Of a stretch of 5,998 nt of DNA, positions 4,929 to 5,998 are shown in pieces. The notes beneath the pieces were generated by a model, which saw only the letters and a program-made list of their open reading frames with translations, did no database searches and was not told where the DNA came from. How positions within the stretch are numbered: the first letter of the stretch is position 1; each line of letters opens with the position of its first letter. The stretch is from Gammaproteobacteria bacterium (GTDB lineage Bacteria > Pseudomonadota > Gammaproteobacteria > Steroidobacterales > Steroidobacteraceae): positions 1 through 5,998 of the forward strand of contig JASHYG010000160.1 of assembly GCA_030043215.1 (NCBI GenBank), read 5' to 3'. Position numbers and translations under genes: made by a program.

Positions 4929-5998
4929 GTGAACGCAGTGGAGGAGAGCCCTAGGTCTGCGCAGGGGCGTGCGGCGGCCGCCGAGCCGGCGGGCGCATCA
5001 GCGCAGCAGGAGCCGGCGAGAGTGCCCGCGGCCGAGCCCGTCTCCGCGGGCGGGAAGCTGCTGCGCAAGCTTCTCGAGATCTTCGGGAATCCGCCCGTGG
5101 CCATCGTCCTGTGGGATGGGGTGCGTGTGGTGCCTCCCGGGGTCCGGCCGGTCGCGACCGTCCGTATCGCGGACCGAGGCGCGCTCTTCGAGCTGATGCG
5201 TGACCCTCAAGTGCGCTTCGGCGATCTCTACAGCGAGGGCCGCATCGATATCGAGGGAGACCTGGTGCAGCTCATAGCCGCCGCCTACAACGCCTCGGCG
5301 CAGACCGGCGGCCGGTCGGTGTTTCGAGCCCTCTCCGGCCTGCTGCACAGGCCGAAAGTCAATACTCTCGGGGGCTCGCGGGAGAACATCCACCACCACT
5401 ACGACATCGGCAACGAGTTCTACGCGCTCTGGCTCGGCCGCACCATGGCCTACACCTGCGCGTACTACCCGACTGCCGTCTCGACGCTCGATGAGGCGCA
5501 GACGGCCAAGATGGATCATGTGTGCCGGAAGCTGCGGCTGCGTCCGGGCGAGACCGTGGTCGAGGCGGGGTTCGGCTGGGGCGCCCTCGCGCTTCACATG
5601 GCGCGCCACTACGGCGTCAAGGTCCGGGCGTTCAACATCTCTCATGAGCAGGTGCGGTTCGCCCGGGAGCGCGCCGAGGCCGAGGGGCTCTCCCGGCAGG
5701 TCGAGTACGTGGAGGACGACTACCGCAACATCGCCGGGCACTACGACGCGTTCGTGTCCGTCGGCATGCTGGAGCACGTCGGCGTCGAGAACTATCGGGC
5801 TCTCGGCGGCGTCGCCCGCCGCTCGCTCGGGAGCAACGGCCGCGGCCTCATTCACTCCATCGGACGCAACTATCCGGGACCGCTCCACCCCTGGATCGAG
5901 CGCCGCATCTTTCCGGGGGCCTATCCGCCGTCGCTCTCGCAGATGATGCAGATCTTCGAGCCCTGGGATCTTTCCGTCCTCGACGTGGAGAACCTGCG
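4929..5998 (+). CDS. cfa: Cyclopropane-fatty-acyl-phospholipid synthase (3' end beyond window)
   Basis: 356 complete codons are visible; the family is usually about 380-430 aa. The enzyme uses S-adenosylmethionine to add a methylene bridge to unsaturated acyl chains of membrane phospholipids, commonly in stationary phase or stress. Residues 1-43 are an Ala/Pro/Glu/Gln-rich low-complexity tail, followed by the N-terminal domain (about 44-150) and the methyltransferase core. Motifs: HHHYDIGNEFYALWLG (155-170), C177 in AYTCAYYP (E. coli C139), SAM loop EAGFGWGAL (212-220), E282 in SVGMLEHVG (E. coli E239), and H309/I311 in LIHSIG (E. coli H266/I268). The E282-H309 spacing of 27 equals that in E. 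coli; the partner of Y317 would fall just past the edge. The SAM loop has GFGWGA instead of the common GCGWGG. No stop occurs in frame through the last base. Confidence 0.93.
   Translation, partial: MNAVEESPRSAQGRAAAAEPAGASAQQEPARVPAAEPVSAGGKLLRKLLEIFGNPPVAIVLWDGVRVVPPGVRPVATVRIADRGALFELMRDPQVRFGDLYSEGRIDIEGDLVQLIAAAYNASAQTGGRSVFRALSGLLHRPKVNTLGGSRENIHHHYDIGNEFYALWLGRTMAYTCAYYPTAVSTLDEAQTAKMDHVCRKLRLRPGETVVEAGFGWGALALHMARHYGVKVRAFNISHEQVRFARERAEAEGLSRQVEYVEDDYRNIAGHYDAFVSVGMLEHVGVENYRALGGVARRSLGSNGRGLIHSIGRNYPGPLHPWIERRIFPGAYPPSLSQMMQIFEPWDLSVLDVENL

Noticed and set aside
4998..5888. 296-codon minus-strand frame opposite the cyclopropane synthase.
   Set aside because: It is an antisense shadow; the plus strand carries conserved catalytic residues throughout.

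Overview
The window is gene-dense, very GC-rich bacterial chromosome. There is no mobile element, RNA gene or CRISPR array, and no gap above about 80 bases. High GC, the family mix and a periplasmic flavocytochrome suggest a proteobacterium, most likely gamma or beta. That placement comes from family resemblance only.

Left part (1-1725): two genes run leftward. One is the cut 5' end of an unidentified small membrane-type protein. The other is a rhomboid intramembrane serine protease with an extra N-terminal soluble domain. Diverging from the rhomboid gene is a two-domain NUDIX hydrolase of the YjhB / CDP-choline-pyrophosphatase type.

Centre (1775-4850): a MarR-type regulator is followed 14 bases later by a flavoprotein of the vanillyl-alcohol oxidase / p-cresol methylhydroxylase (PCMH) family. 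The flavoprotein gene overlaps by 4 bases (ATGA) a gene for an exported single-haem cytochrome c. This is the PCMH layout: the flavoprotein oxidises a (probably phenolic) substrate and passes electrons to the cytochrome partner in the periplasm. An exported PrxQ/BCP-type peroxiredoxin follows 78 bases later with its own strong ribosome binding site.

Right end (4929-5998): a GTG-started cyclopropane-fatty-acyl-phospholipid synthase, cut by the window edge, with all catalytic residues that fall inside the window.

Most notable point: in a gap-free comparison with remembered PCMH and VAO sequences, the flavoprotein has neither the tyrosine nor the histidine that covalently holds FAD in the characterised enzymes. 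Several PCMH substrate-pocket residues are also changed. It still keeps a cytochrome partner, so it looks like a divergent flavocytochrome with an unknown substrate and probably non-covalent FAD.
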